From contig CAYWMP010000082.1 in assembly GCA_964459445.1 (NCBI GenBank), forward strand, positions 1-25,174: 25,174 nucleotides of DNA, given 5' to 3'. This DNA is from CAYWMP01 sp964459445. GTDB lineage: Bacteria > Desulfobacterota > DSM-4660 > Desulfatiglandales > HGW-15. The first letter of the stretch is position 1, and each line of letters starts with the position of its first letter. Under the pieces are notes generated by a model, which saw nothing but the letters and a program-made list of their open reading frames with translations, was not told the origin of the DNA and searched no databases. Position numbers and translations under genes: made by a program. Positions 6,839 to 13,840 of this stretch are shown piece by piece.

Positions 6839-7813
6839 TTAATCAATAAAATACCAGAACTTGGGATCTGTCCCCAGATCCTCCTTAAATCTGAAAACCT
6901 TCTTGTTTTTCAGGACGAATCTGATTTCACTATCGGGGTCCAGAAGATTTCCGAACACCCTTGCACCGGTAGGGCAGGCCTCAACACAAGCGGGAAGCCT
7001 GCCTTCTCTACTCCTTTGAACACAAAAGGTGCACTTTTCCATTGTTCCATTGGGCCGCATTCGGTTGCCCAGGTAGTGTTGTTTTTTGTTCATTTCATTC
7101 AAGGGAACATGGGGTTCGTTCCAGTTGAAACGACGCCCGTAATAGGGGCATGCGGCAATACAATATCGGCAACCTATACACCAGTCATAGTCAACGACGA
7201 CTATCCCATCCGGCTCTATCCATGTGGCCTTTGTGGGACACGCCTTAACACAGGGGGCGTTTTGACAATGAAAACACTGTACCCCCATATAGAAATGATC
7301 CTCAACCGGCACTTCATGGAAGAACTTTCCGTCGCCCACCTCAGGGGACATCTCGCCGTGTTCCAGCTCGAAAACGCGGATATATTGGGTGTTTGATTTC
7401 CGGTCCAGGTTGTTTTCTTTAACGCAGGCGGCAACGCATTCCATGAAGCCTTCACAACGGGTGACATTAAAGGCATAACCGAATAGGACTCCATCCAAGG
7501 GTTCCCTCGAGCTCATCTGGATATTCACGCCTTTTTTTATTTTGGCCAATCGCTCTAGGCGCCGAACGGTTTCGTCCTTTTCCTCCTGGGTCATGAGGCG
7601 GTAATTGCCCTTGAAGTATTCCTTGAACTGTAGTTTTAGTTCCTCTCCGGAACCAAACATGCCCGGTCCACATCCGGGAAGCATAGAGGCGCCGCCCAGT
7701 GCGGCTGCCGCCTTTAGGGCTCCCTTGAGGAATTGGCGTCTCCCACAGGGTTTACCCTGCAAACAATTGTTCTCCGTTTCCTTATGAAGATCTTTTGTCT
7801 CGCGGTGATCCAT
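6839..7813 (-). CDS. Tat-exported four-cluster [4Fe-4S] electron transfer protein (HybA/DsrO/NapG-like)
   Basis: A 324-residue periplasmic ferredoxin-like subunit that pairs with the NrfD-type protein. A twin-arginine signal is visible (GRRQFLKGALKAAAALGG, residues 24-41), followed by a cysteine in LPGCGPG. Cluster motifs: Cys120/126/130; Cys180/183/188/192 (CFHCQNAPCVKAC); Cys212/215/218/222 (CIGCRYCIAAC); Cys261/264/276/280 (CTFCVQRSREGRLPACVEAC). The first motif is unusual because the expected second cysteine is Phe123, so one cluster may be three-cysteine ligated, use another residue, or be absent. The start is ATG with AGGAA upstream, 10 bases after the preceding cytochrome gene. Role inferred: carries electrons from the quinol site to the tetrahaem cytochromes of the nap chain. 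Confidence 0.88.
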   Translation of the reverse strand: MDHRETKDLHKETENNCLQGKPCGRRQFLKGALKAAAALGGASMLPGCGPGMFGSGEELKLQFKEYFKGNYRLMTQEEKDETVRRLERLAKIKKGVNIQMSSREPLDGVLFGYAFNVTRCEGFMECVAACVKENNLDRKSNTQYIRVFELEHGEMSPEVGDGKFFHEVPVEDHFYMGVQCFHCQNAPCVKACPTKATWIEPDGIVVVDYDWCIGCRYCIAACPYYGRRFNWNEPHVPLNEMNKKQHYLGNRMRPNGTMEKCTFCVQRSREGRLPACVEACPTGARVFGNLLDPDSEIRFVLKNKKVFRFKEDLGTDPKFWYFID

Positions 7814-7822
7814 TATATTTTC

Positions 7823-8443
7823 CTATTTGCTCAAAGGACGCGAATATGTTTTAGGCCAACGCTTTTCAAAACGGGGGGAATGGGGATCGTGACAGGCGGT
7901 GCAGTTTTTGACGATCCGTTGCCCTGCCCAGTTAGAGACGCGCTTACCGTGGGCGCCTCCCACCCAATCTTTTTTCTGTCTGAAATGGCATTGGCCGCAC
8001 ATCTGGTAAACGTGATCCATATCCACTTTTAAACCTGCTTCGGTCACCAGAAAATCACGTTCATCCTTGTTATGGCATGTAAAACACAATAGAGGCTTAT
8101 CTTTGCCGCCATGAACCAGGGTGATTTCTCCATGGGCTATTTCAGAGGCCCGTGCAATTTTCACTTCCTTATTATTATGACACTGACTGCACTTGAAACG
8201 CTCTATCTTGTCCTTCCGGGTCTGGGTCCAGAAAGGCCTCCCTTGATATTTCGTGCTCACCAAAACGTTATCACTCGGAAGAGTCAGGGCCGCATCGATT
8301 TTCTTTTCATCATTGACCGGGGCGGTCGCATTCTTGATGGTCTGCACCACGTTGCCTTGCCCCGAATAGGCTGACCACGCTGAGACAACGAGAAAAAACG
8401 TAGACAATATCCCGATAAGGCAATTCTTAAAGTTTAGTTTCAT
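7823..8443 (-). CDS. Periplasmic tetrahaem cytochrome c
   Basis: A 206-residue protein with a clear N-terminal export segment (CLIGILSTFFLVVSAWSAYSG) and four CxxCH haem sites: residues 85-89 (CSQCH), 120-124 (CFTCH), 149-153 (CGQCH) and 181-185 (CTACH). Histidines suitable as second axial ligands occur between them (H104, H111, H144, H165). The spacing of about 30 residues and a CHDPHS ending recall small cytochromes of the NapM / cytochrome c3-like group found in nap clusters of sulfate reducers. I cannot assign a named family with certainty. It sits between the NapB-like cytochrome and the ferredoxin-like gene, with 15- and 9-base gaps, so it most likely relays electrons between the quinol-oxidising pair and the reductase. 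GGGGAT precedes the ATG. Confidence 0.85.
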   Translation of the reverse strand: MKLNFKNCLIGILSTFFLVVSAWSAYSGQGNVVQTIKNATAPVNDEKKIDAALTLPSDNVLVSTKYQGRPFWTQTRKDKIERFKCSQCHNNKEVKIARASEIAHGEITLVHGGKDKPLLCFTCHNKDERDFLVTEAGLKVDMDHVYQMCGQCHFRQKKDWVGGAHGKRVSNWAGQRIVKNCTACHDPHSPRFEKRWPKTYSRPLSK

Positions 8444-8458
8444 AATATCCCCGGTTTA

Positions 8459-9145
8459 TTAGGAATCGGATTTACGTTGAAACAGCCCCGGGTAAGAATC
8501 CGGCACATGACATTGTCTGCAGTTGCCTCGAATGGGGTGCTCCACACGAATGGCTGTAACGGTGCCCGGGCCCACATGGCATGCGATACAATTGCCCCTC
8601 ATCTGAAGATCGTGGGGAATGGGGGGCGGGCCTCCGGGAAGATGCGATCTTCCCAACCGTGGCGGAGGAACGCTCATCCAGTTGCTTGCAATAAACAGTT
8701 TAGCCTCACTCATGGGCACATGGCATTGACTGCAGGAAATATTTTCCGGATGGGGCGTTAGGGGTGTATGCCTTTTCAATTCTTGCGTCCAGCCGCCCTT
8801 GGCATGACATGTAAGACAGGCAATTTTATCTCCGTTTTCTTCTTCCACCTTATGGGGGATGAACGGCGGCGAGCCAAGATATTGCCGCCGTGAGTAGAAT
8901 TCACTGAGTGTCCTTTCGGTGGAGGCGCCCTCCAGATAGTCCCTGGATATCTGATCATAATTTTGGAAGATGGCCTTCCCGTTCTGATCAAAATCCTGGC
9001 TTTGTGTTTCCAGCACCGCCCCTTCCATCTCTTTCTCTTCCGGCTCGTAGGATAGGGCCGAAAAAACGACAAGTGGTAAAGCAATTACGCAGATCCCGGC
9101 AAAAACGAGAAAAATCTTACCCACTTTCTGATCTGACTTTTCCAT
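8459..9145 (-). CDS. Membrane-anchored tetrahaem cytochrome c with two NapB-like units
   Basis: 228 residues with an uncleaved-looking N-terminal helix (residues ~10-32) and four CxxCH sites at 110-114, 138-142, 186-190 and 209-213. The periplasmic part reads as two copies of the NapB pattern. Unit 1 is SPPFIPH ... CLTCH ... TPHPE ... CSQCHVP; unit 2 is GPPPIPH ... CIACH ... EHP ... CRQCHVP. NapB, the small subunit that hands electrons to NapA, normally has one such unit with two haems. I infer a duplicated NapB serving as NapA's direct donor. The ATG at 9145 is chosen over an in-frame start 27 bases earlier because GGAGAG precedes it and the TAATG overlap with the napA stop signals translational coupling. 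Confidence 0.85.
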   Translation of the reverse strand: MEKSDQKVGKIFLVFAGICVIALPLVVFSALSYEPEEKEMEGAVLETQSQDFDQNGKAIFQNYDQISRDYLEGASTERTLSEFYSRRQYLGSPPFIPHKVEEENGDKIACLTCHAKGGWTQELKRHTPLTPHPENISCSQCHVPMSEAKLFIASNWMSVPPPRLGRSHLPGGPPPIPHDLQMRGNCIACHVGPGTVTAIRVEHPIRGNCRQCHVPDSYPGLFQRKSDS

Positions 9146-11460
9146 TATGCTCTCTCCAGCTTTACAGCGCATTTTTTATAATCCGGCTGTTTGGATATGG
9201 GGCAAAAAGCATCTAAAGTCACTTCATTAATCAAATAGTGTTCGTCAAAGAAGGGAACGAAAACCATGCCCTTTGGGGGGTTCCCCCTGCCGTTGATATT
9301 TGCCTTCATGACCATGGAACCCCTTCTGGAAATGATTTTCACCTTGCTTCCGTTGGTGATGCCCAATGAGGTCGCATCGTCCGAATTGATCTCCACGTAG
9401 GCTTCGGGAACCGCCTTGTGCAGGATCGGAACGCGCCTGGTCATAGAGCCGGTATGCCAATGTTCGAGGACCCGGCCGGTATTGAGCCAGAAGGGGTATT
9501 CACTGTCAGGGGATTCCGCCGCCGGCTCATAGGGTCTCAGCCATAACCAGGCTCTTTGATCCGGTTTGCCGTAAAAATTGAAGTCATTACCCTTGGCGGC
9601 TGGATCATACTTGGCATTGTAGCGCCATTTTGTCTCCATGCCGTTGACAAAGGGCCACTGAACACCTGATCGCGCTTTAAGTTCCTTGTAGGGCGCCATC
9701 CGGTGTTTGGGCGTATCGTGGAAGCGGATGTACTCATTCCAGATATCTTCGATGTAGGTTTCGCGGCTCCAGGAAAATTGCTTCTGGAATCCAAGCCTCC
9801 TGGCCACTTCAATGATCTGCCATGTATTGGACATGGCATCCCCCGGTGCGGGGACGATCTGCTCGTTGTGCTGGGTGCGCCTTTCCGAGTTCCCGAAAAA
9901 CCCTTCCCTCTCGATCCATAATGCCGAGGGCAATATCACATCGGCAATATCGGAGGTGGGTGTTGGATATATTTCGGACACCACGACGAACCGCCCTTCC
10001 TTTTCCGCGCCGTTTCGATACCTTCTCAGATTGGGCATCGTGACCATGGGGTTGGTCACCTGTATCCACATGAACCGGATATCCCCCCGATCAAGTGCCC
10101 GGAACATCTCGACCGTATGATAGGTGGGTTTAGGGTCTATGTTTTCCACCGGCACCTGCCAGATTTCTGCTGCCAGCTTACGGGCCTTTTCCTTCATGAC
10201 GACGCCATGGGGAAGTTTATGGGTCAAGGTCCCCACTTCACGCACAGTGCCGCAGGCGCTCGGCTGACCGGTTAAAGAAAAAGGGCTGTTGCCGGGGGAG
10301 GAGATCTTGCCAACCAGGAGATGAATATTGTAGACGAGGTTGTTAATCCAGGTTCCCCGGGTGTGCTGATTCATACCCATGGTCCATAATGACATCACCT
10401 TCTTGTTCGGGTCGCCGTAAAGGGAGGCCATGTATCTTATGTCTTTGGCGGAGACCCCTGATATCTTTTCCACCTTTTCCGGCGTGTAATCTTTGAGGAA
10501 CTCCTCGTAACGCTGAAAATCAACGGTTTCCGGTTTGTCCTTAAACTTGAAATGATCTTCAGTCCCATAGCCGATGTTGGTTTTTCCTTTATGAAAGGAA
10601 ACGTGTTTGTTTACGAAGTCCCAATTCACCCACTTGTTGCGGATGATTTCATAACAGATGGCATTGGCCACGGCCAGATCGGTCTGGGGCCTGAATAGGA
10701 TCGATTTGTCCGCCGCCTGGCTGCTTCGGGTGGTGCGAGTGGCAAAATCGATGATCTTCACATGTTTCTTCGTCTTGCGATTGGCCAGCATTCTTGAGAA
10801 AAGGACGGGGTGCATCTCGGCCATATTGTTGCCCCAGGTGATGAAGACGTCGGCGTGATCGAAATCGTCATAGCAGCCCATGGGCTCGTCCAGACCGAAG
10901 CTGGTCAAAAATCCCGTCACTGCACTTGCCATGCAGAGGCGGGCGTTTGCTTCCACATTGTTGGTGCCGATACAACCTTTGAAGAGTTTGGACGCTGCAT
11001 ACCCGTCGGTAATCGACCATTGCCCGGACCCGTATATGGATACGGCGTCTTTTCCGTGGCTCTTGATCGTCTCTTTCATTTTTTCGGCCACGAGATCGAG
11101 GGCTTCTTTCATGGAAACCTCGACCATCTTTCCGTTTTTCCGGACCCAGGCCTTTTTTAGTCGGTCCTTTCCATAAAGGATTTGGACGGAATGATAGCCT
11201 TTTACGCAGCACAACCCCTTATTGACCGAACAGTTAGGATCGCCTTTGACGGCCACGGCCCGATCGCCGGAAACCCCGACCAGAAGGCCACATCCTGTGC
11301 CGCAAAAGCGGCAAGGTGTCTTCTTCCAATAAATCCCTCCCGCTGGGGTATCTGTTTTTTTCCACGCCCCGAAACTGATTCCCGGGAATACGGTTGCTGC
11401 GGAAACAACGGCACTGTTTAAGGCCAAGGACTTAATGAATTTTCTTCTGGTGATATCCAT
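9145..11460 (-). CDS. napA: Periplasmic nitrate reductase catalytic subunit
   Basis: Reduces nitrate to nitrite in the periplasm at a bis-MGD molybdenum site. 771 residues, starting with a Tat signal (TRRKFIKSLALNSAVVS) for folded export. The [4Fe-4S] motif is Cys50-x2-Cys53-x3-Cys57 and Cys85 in GLCCVKGYH; Cys84 is an extra neighbour. The segment NARLCMASAV places Cys176 as the molybdenum ligand, the NapA hallmark that separates it from Ser or Asp enzymes. The C-terminal PISKQPDYKKCAVKL is also NapA-specific. Length is slightly above the ~755 of the Desulfovibrio precursor. AAGGAG precedes the ATG. It lies 173 bases after napD and overlaps the NapB-like cytochrome by one base. An assimilatory reductase is less likely given the Tat signal, cytochromes and NapD. 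Confidence 0.94.
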   Translation of the reverse strand: MDITRRKFIKSLALNSAVVSAATVFPGISFGAWKKTDTPAGGIYWKKTPCRFCGTGCGLLVGVSGDRAVAVKGDPNCSVNKGLCCVKGYHSVQILYGKDRLKKAWVRKNGKMVEVSMKEALDLVAEKMKETIKSHGKDAVSIYGSGQWSITDGYAASKLFKGCIGTNNVEANARLCMASAVTGFLTSFGLDEPMGCYDDFDHADVFITWGNNMAEMHPVLFSRMLANRKTKKHVKIIDFATRTTRSSQAADKSILFRPQTDLAVANAICYEIIRNKWVNWDFVNKHVSFHKGKTNIGYGTEDHFKFKDKPETVDFQRYEEFLKDYTPEKVEKISGVSAKDIRYMASLYGDPNKKVMSLWTMGMNQHTRGTWINNLVYNIHLLVGKISSPGNSPFSLTGQPSACGTVREVGTLTHKLPHGVVMKEKARKLAAEIWQVPVENIDPKPTYHTVEMFRALDRGDIRFMWIQVTNPMVTMPNLRRYRNGAEKEGRFVVVSEIYPTPTSDIADVILPSALWIEREGFFGNSERRTQHNEQIVPAPGDAMSNTWQIIEVARRLGFQKQFSWSRETYIEDIWNEYIRFHDTPKHRMAPYKELKARSGVQWPFVNGMETKWRYNAKYDPAAKGNDFNFYGKPDQRAWLWLRPYEPAAESPDSEYPFWLNTGRVLEHWHTGSMTRRVPILHKAVPEAYVEINSDDATSLGITNGSKVKIISRRGSMVMKANINGRGNPPKGMVFVPFFDEHYLINEVTLDAFCPISKQPDYKKCAVKLERA

Positions 11461-11532
11461 CTGCTACTCCTTCTTTTTTAATCTTGAAAAATCCCCTCCA
11501 GTGGGCGGGGTTAGAGTCATTTGCCTTTTCCA

Positions 11533-11564
11533 TTACTCCACTACTCCATCACTCCAGTTCTCCG
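11533..11564. repeat. Degenerate 8-base tandem repeat between napD and napA
   Basis: Three consecutive units fit NNACTCCA (11533-11540, 11541-11548, 11549-11556) and a fourth is a decayed copy (GTTCTCCG). On the transcribed strand this reads as repeated TGGAGTNN, a purine-rich tract containing GGAG. It lies in the 173-base gap before napA, too far from its start to be the ribosome site. Confidence 0.55.
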
Positions 11565-11633
11565 TGAAATCGGATGAGATGCAGACAAGACCCCTCCGGG
11601 GGATCAGGGCTGCGCCGACTGGGCGTGGATTCT

Positions 11634-11885
11634 TTAGTTTCTTTTATCCCCCGTCTCGTCATCCGCATGGCCGAATGTCATGCCAAGGGACTGTAAAGAA
11701 CCTATTTCCTTAAGTCTTTTCTGTAACGCCTTTTCCTCCTCCTCCTCCGGTGTATCCGTTACCAGGATCAGGACATCTTCATTTGAGGCCGGTATCACCT
11801 CACAGTGATCGAGGGCCGCAAGATCATCAAAGAGCTCCTCCTTCGCCCCCTGTACGGGATATGCTAGGTAGCTGAAGACAGGCAT
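11634..11885 (-). CDS. napD: NapD-type chaperone for the nitrate reductase Tat signal
   Basis: A cytoplasmic 83-residue protein beginning MPVFSYLAYPVQGAKEELFDDLAAL. NapD proteins are small ferredoxin-like folds that bind the NapA twin-arginine signal and delay export until the cofactor is inserted. The match here rests on the N-terminal SYLAYPVQG strand and turn, the central DHCEVIPASNEDVLILVTDT strands, the acidic helix EEEEEKALQKRLKEI, and position just before napA. A 13-residue upstream extension is in frame but is rejected because AGGGGA lies at proper spacing before the ATG at 11885. The C-terminal tail (GHADDETGDKRN) is charged. It is the first gene of the nap operon. Confidence 0.75.
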   Translation of the reverse strand: MPVFSYLAYPVQGAKEELFDDLAALDHCEVIPASNEDVLILVTDTPEEEEEKALQKRLKEIGSLQSLGMTFGHADDETGDKRN

Positions 11886-12029
11886 TGATTTCCCCTTTTC
11901 AAAATCGGTAAATTCGGTCTGCAATTCGGACGCTTCGGATTCGCCGATTTAAGTGATTTATTTAAGATAGTTCTATGGAAAAGAAAGTCGTCAAAGAATT
12001 TTAAAGGCCTTTTTCTTATGCGGTATTTA

Positions 12030-12076
12030 AGTTTATACCACAAAGTGTGATAATTTCTTGACTTAAGTCAAGAAAT
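12030..12076 (-). promoter_or_regulatory. Candidate CRP/FNR-family operator and promoter for the nap operon
   Basis: 12053-12076 is a perfect 24-bp palindrome with core TTGAC-TTAA-GTCAA. This is the half-site style of CRP/FNR-type regulators; HcpR- and FNR/Dnr-like sites in nitrogen-oxide metabolism are close. On the minus strand a -10-like TATAAA (12032-12037) or TAAACT (12030-12035) lies 30-32 bases from the palindrome centre, the spacing expected for a class II activator near -41. Between them is TGTGA-like sequence. napD starts about 145 bases downstream. Nine T follow the palindrome on the plus strand, but no plus-strand gene needs a terminator here. Confidence 0.55.
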
Positions 12077-12136
12077 GTTTTTTTTTACCGGCCCTTTCCC
12101 CTGCGCAAGGCATTCAGAAAGAAGCGCTTCGGCCTT

Positions 12137-12235
12137 TCAAGGAGTATGGCACGGTATGCAAAAGGGGTGCTCTTCCAGCGTCTTGTCCTTAGATAACTTA
12201 TTGATATCAGGAGGAGTGCGGGGATCAATTACCCG
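12137..12235 (-). pseudogene. Possible C-terminal remnant of a c-type cytochrome gene
   Basis: Between nuoN and the nap promoter one minus-strand frame reads IDPRTPPDINKLSKDKTL then EEHPFCIPCHTP and stops at 12137-12139. It contains a CxxCH haem site (CIPCH). An in-frame stop at 12236-12238 cuts it off on the upstream side, and no start codon or ribosome site accompanies it. The translated segment looks more like protein than noise and has a plausible cytochrome tail, so it may be what is left of a cytochrome gene once adjacent to nap. Chance remains possible. Confidence 0.3.
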
Positions 12236-12277
12236 TCATGCAGCCGGGGCCTACCGGTCACCAGAGCAGCCAATGCA

Positions 12278-13840
12278 TTAGAACATCAGGCTGACAACCT
12301 CGGCCAGGGGCTGCCAATAGACCCCGAGACCCAAGGTAGGAATCGCAAGGGCAGCAGCTACAGCCAGAGAGCCAAAAGGGATCCGGACTTGAGCGGTATC
12401 GGTTGCGGAATCCAGGAACATGGCCTTGACGATCCTCAAATAATAGTAGAGAGAAACCACGGTGTTAATGGCGGCAACCACAGCCAACCAGTAAATCTTG
12501 TTGGATATAACTGCTGCAAAGAGGTAGACTTTTCCGACAAATCCGGCAAAGGGCGGAAGCCCAATAAGGGAAAAAAGAAATACAGTCATAGCCACGCAGA
12601 TCAAAGGCGACTTGCGCCCCAGACCGCGATAGGAACGAATGTCCTCACTTCCCCCTGCCCCTGCAACATAACCAACCACGGCAAATGCACCTAGGTTCAT
12701 AAAAAGATAAACCACCAAATAAAAAACCACCCCCCTTAGCCCCAGGTCACTGAGTGTGGCTATTCCCATAAGCAGATAACCAGCATGGGCAATACTCGAA
12801 TAGGCAAGCAAACGTTTGAGATTGCTCTGATGTATTGCCGCCAAATTCCCGAGGGTCATGGTTGCAGCAGACACCAAGGCCAGCATTAGGGGCCAATCAA
12901 AGCCGTATATGGGCTCAAAGGCATCGCCCCCTTGGGCCGTGGCAAATAGGGGGTAAAAGAGCCTGATTATCAGAATGAATCCTGCTGCTTTTGGACCTAT
13001 GCTGAGAAAGGCTGCTATTGGTGTGGGTGCGCCCTCATACACATCGGGACACCAGAAGTGGAAAGGAAATGAGGCTATTTTGAAGAGCAAGCCGACAAGA
13101 AAAAAAATGACCGCCAGGCGCAGCAATAGTCGACTCTGGGGATTCTGAGCCGCAAGCGCTATTTGTCGACTTATCTCAAAAATGTCAGTCGTACCTGTAA
13201 GGCCGAAGACAAGGGAAAAGCCGAACAACATGATGCCAGATGTAAAGGCGCCATAAAGTACATATTTCAGCGCAGCTTCACCACTGCGGATGTCTCGGAA
13301 TTTGATTCCCACCAAAAGATAACTCAAGATTCCCATCGTCTCAAAAGCCAGATAAATCATAAGCAAGTCCTTGGAACCCACCAGGAGCATCATTCCCGCA
13401 ACCACGCCTAGCACGAGGATTATGCACTCGCAATAATCCGAACTATCGATCTCCTTGCTGCTGTGGGTCAAGACAATGGTAAAAGCACCTGCAAGAACAA
13501 AAAAAGGCTTGAAAAAAAGAGTCAGCCTATCCCAGATAAAAAGTTCGGAGATAACGGTCAGGGAAGAGGTCGGCGTCGGCAGTATGAACAAGGGGAGTTG
13601 TGACACGGCCAGGCTCAAAACGCCGAAAAGCGTAAAAAGAAGGCGGTGTCTCCAATAGGTGAGTATCACCCCCAGGCCAAGCAGAATTACGATTGCCAGT
13701 GTGAGGATGATCTCAGGGGCAATGAACCCAAGCCCCTCGATATTGCTTCGAATGAAGTTTTCTGGGATCATACTTTTCATCGCAGGCCGCTGTTCTTTAA
13801 TAGGGCCGGGATGCTCCACCGCAAGGGCGGGGAACGTCAC
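12278..13840 (-). CDS. nuoN: Complex I subunit N (antiporter-like)
   Basis: Polytopic membrane subunit of the ion-pumping arm. 520 residues, about 14 hydrophobic helices, with the channel glutamate segment YLAFETMGILSYLLVG and the LAYSSIAHAGYLLMG helix characteristic of NuoN. It is the last nuo gene. The GTG start overlaps the nuoM stop (GTGA) but gives an N-terminal extension of about 20 residues over usual NuoN proteins. ATG codons at 13777 or 13768 would give a more ordinary length, and neither start has a clear ribosome site. No hairpin terminator is evident after the stop. Confidence 0.93.
   Translation of the reverse strand: MTFPALAVEHPGPIKEQRPAMKSMIPENFIRSNIEGLGFIAPEIILTLAIVILLGLGVILTYWRHRLLFTLFGVLSLAVSQLPLFILPTPTSSLTVISELFIWDRLTLFFKPFFVLAGAFTIVLTHSSKEIDSSDYCECIILVLGVVAGMMLLVGSKDLLMIYLAFETMGILSYLLVGIKFRDIRSGEAALKYVLYGAFTSGIMLFGFSLVFGLTGTTDIFEISRQIALAAQNPQSRLLLRLAVIFFLVGLLFKIASFPFHFWCPDVYEGAPTPIAAFLSIGPKAAGFILIIRLFYPLFATAQGGDAFEPIYGFDWPLMLALVSAATMTLGNLAAIHQSNLKRLLAYSSIAHAGYLLMGIATLSDLGLRGVVFYLVVYLFMNLGAFAVVGYVAGAGGSEDIRSYRGLGRKSPLICVAMTVFLFSLIGLPPFAGFVGKVYLFAAVISNKIYWLAVVAAINTVVSLYYYLRIVKAMFLDSATDTAQVRIPFGSLAVAAALAIPTLGLGVYWQPLAEVVSLMF

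Noticed and set aside
12053..12085. Palindrome plus T-run read as a plus-strand rho-independent terminator
   Set aside because: There is no plus-strand gene upstream to terminate; the TTGAC half-sites and spacing to a -10 box on the other strand favour an operator.
12075..12281. 68-codon plus-strand open frame
   Set aside because: No ribosome site, low-quality composition, and it covers the operator and the opposite-strand cytochrome-like trace.
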